A DNA stretch of 64,000 nucleotides from Viridibacillus arenosi (GTDB taxonomy: Bacteria > Bacillota > Bacilli > Bacillales_A > Planococcaceae), in assembly GCF_001955655.1 (NCBI RefSeq), contig NZ_MSPW01000001.1, positions 1 through 64,000 of the forward strand. Reading direction: 5' to 3'. Below, in pieces: positions 63,292 through 64,000 of this stretch (position 1 is its first letter; every line of letters starts with the position of its first letter). The notes under the pieces were generated by a model. That model did not search any database. It was given only the letters and a program-made list of their open reading frames with translations, and was not told the origin of the DNA. The position numbers were made by a program, and so were the translations under genes.

Positions 63292-63657
63292 ATGATTTCA
63301 TTTATATTAACTACAAAACGTCTTTTAAAGGCTTTAATCCGTGCTTTTAAGCAACCGTTATTTATTTCATTGTTTACAACCTTATTTTTTATCCTTTTGT
63401 CAGGAACGATGTTTTATACAAAAGTAGAAGGATGGTCTATACTTGATGCCATATACTTTTGTGTTGTCAGTCTGATTCCGAGTGGTGTAGATACTTCGCT
63501 CACACCAACTACAAATCTGGGTAAAGTATTTACGATGTTTTATTTAGCAGTTGGTGTTGGAGTTATGTTTCTTACTTTATTGACTCTTGGTAAGACCATG
63601 ATTAAGTCTACAGATGAACCGACTACTGATTTAAAAAAAAGAAGATCATCAAAATAA
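63292..63657 (+). CDS. Two-helix potassium-channel-like protein with a non-canonical filter
   Basis: 121 residues in the layout of a minimal ion channel: helix 1 (about 22-44), a pore region (about 50-72) and helix 2 (about 80-102), with a charged tail. It belongs to the Ion_trans_2 type. Where potassium channels have TVGYGD, it has SLIPSGVDTSLTP (60-72): the filter glycine-tyrosine-glycine is replaced by GVD. Ion selectivity is therefore uncertain. GAGAGA lies before the ATG. Single gene followed by its own terminator. Confidence 0.75.
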   Translation: MISFILTTKRLLKALIRAFKQPLFISLFTTLFFILLSGTMFYTKVEGWSILDAIYFCVVSLIPSGVDTSLTPTTNLGKVFTMFYLAVGVGVMFLTLLTLGKTMIKSTDEPTTDLKKRRSSK

Positions 63658-63688
63658 AAAGGTTGTCTTAAAAGACGACCTTTTTATT
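63657..63688 (+). terminator. Terminator of the channel gene
   Basis: AAAAGGT.GTCTT pairs with AAGAC.ACCTTTTT and is followed by TATTTTTT. Confidence 0.9.
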
Positions 63689-63722
63689 TTTTAATTGCTC
63701 AATACTCTATCAGTATTAACAC

Positions 63723-63827
63723 TTACTTATAAAAGGATTTTTTTGTTACACGAATTGAAATTGAGATTTTTTTAGAAGTAGTCTCATTTCTCCCTTTAAT
63801 TTTTGTCGATACTAAGTATTTTTTCAC
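63723..63827 (-). CDS. Small lysine-rich 34-residue protein
   Basis: GTG at 63827 with GAAAGGGGG five bases before it opens a 34-codon frame beginning MKKYLVSTKIKGR and ending KKSFYK, with ISISIRV in the middle. It is strongly basic (11 lysines or arginines) and has no membrane segment. A promoter with 17-base spacing lies upstream. The combination argues for a real small gene; I know no homologue. Confidence 0.5.
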   Translation of the reverse strand: MKKYLVSTKIKGRNETTSKKISISIRVTKKSFYK

Positions 63828-63867
63828 AATTTCCCCCTTTCGAATAATCGAAATATTTACTCTATAT

Positions 63868-63896
63868 CTAATATACGCTATTATAAATATAGTCAA
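63868..63896 (-). promoter_or_regulatory. SigA-type promoter for the 34-residue gene
   Basis: On the minus strand TTGACT (63891-63896) and TATTAG (63868-63873) are 17 bases apart, a standard vegetative promoter. Transcription would begin near 63861, leaving a leader of about 30 bases before the GTG at 63827. Confidence 0.55.
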
Positions 63897-63974
63897 TTTT
63901 ATCTATACACGAAATAATTGTAGATACAAAGCACTTATATCAGATGACTAGAATATAGAAGAGAGGTTTTTTGT

Positions 63975-64000
63975 TTGAGTTTATTAGAAGTCTTAAAACA
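63975..64000 (+). CDS. Start of a gene cut by the window edge
   Basis: TTG at 63975 follows GAGAGG with eight bases between and opens a frame MSLLEVLK that runs off the window. Eight residues are too few to name it. A TTG at 63971 in another frame is closer to the site and less likely. Confidence 0.4.

Overview
The window is low-GC, dense in short minus- and plus-strand operons with strong AGGAGG-type ribosome binding sites, TTG/GTG starts and many intrinsic terminators. Together with YfmQ, IDEAL-domain, DUF4083 and DUF402 proteins and the Bacillus-type division proteins, this points to a Bacillota rod of the Bacillaceae/Planococcaceae kind (Lysinibacillus-Solibacillus-Viridibacillus neighbourhood is my guess; the genus cannot be fixed from one window).

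Layout. 0-6.5 kb: tRNA-Gly, then an arginine-type catabolic operon (two guanidine-group hydrolases of the arginine deiminase/DDAH superfamily, an amino acid permease and a RocB-like M20 hydrolase, followed by the 3' stub of an M20D amidohydrolase), divergent from an IclR regulator with a conspicuous operator array. 6.5-20.3 kb: a patchwork of ordinary genes (MazG-like, PLP decarboxylase, chemoreceptor, acetyltransferase, YfmQ, MocR-type regulator) mixed with many decayed pieces: an IS3 transposase remnant, a neurotransmitter-symporter remnant, a SorC/DeoR-type regulator remnant, a 3' fragment of tmRNA, and a displaced piece of the division/cell-wall cluster (end of rsmH, internally deleted ftsL, intact pbpB). 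20.4-30 kb: a three-gene phage-defence module, dptH-dptG-dptF, the restriction half of a DNA phosphorothioation system, with no modification genes alongside and a DptF with a long extra N-terminus.

30.7-47 kb: housekeeping and accessory genes: SDR dehydrogenase with divergent LysR regulator, cupin-type regulator divergent from a DMT transporter, GH73 autolysin, chemoreceptor, metallo-hydrolase, DUF402 plus diguanylate cyclase, low-molecular-weight phosphatase, exonuclease-BRCT fusion, adenine deaminase, and a GC-rich interspersed repeat. 47-58 kb: a polar amino acid ABC transporter, an acetyltransferase broken by one amber codon, an orphan type III-like DNA methyltransferase, a TPR-GGDEF protein, a YhaZ/AlkD-type repair protein and a patatin. 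58.4-64 kb: a cobalamin riboswitch with its terminator controls a secreted alpha/alpha-toroid plus Ig-repeat protein that looks like a surface B12-binding protein; then a solitary ABC ATPase, a CAP-domain secreted protein, a potassium-channel-like protein with a non-canonical filter, and a small lysine-rich ORF with a good promoter.

The items most worth following are the riboswitch-controlled toroid protein, the orphan DptFGH module, the displaced rsmH-ftsL-pbpB segment and the paired guanidine hydrolases with RocB. Several small genes (49, 59, 51 and 34 residues) and remnants were read directly from the sequence. All functional names are from recognised motifs, not from database searches.
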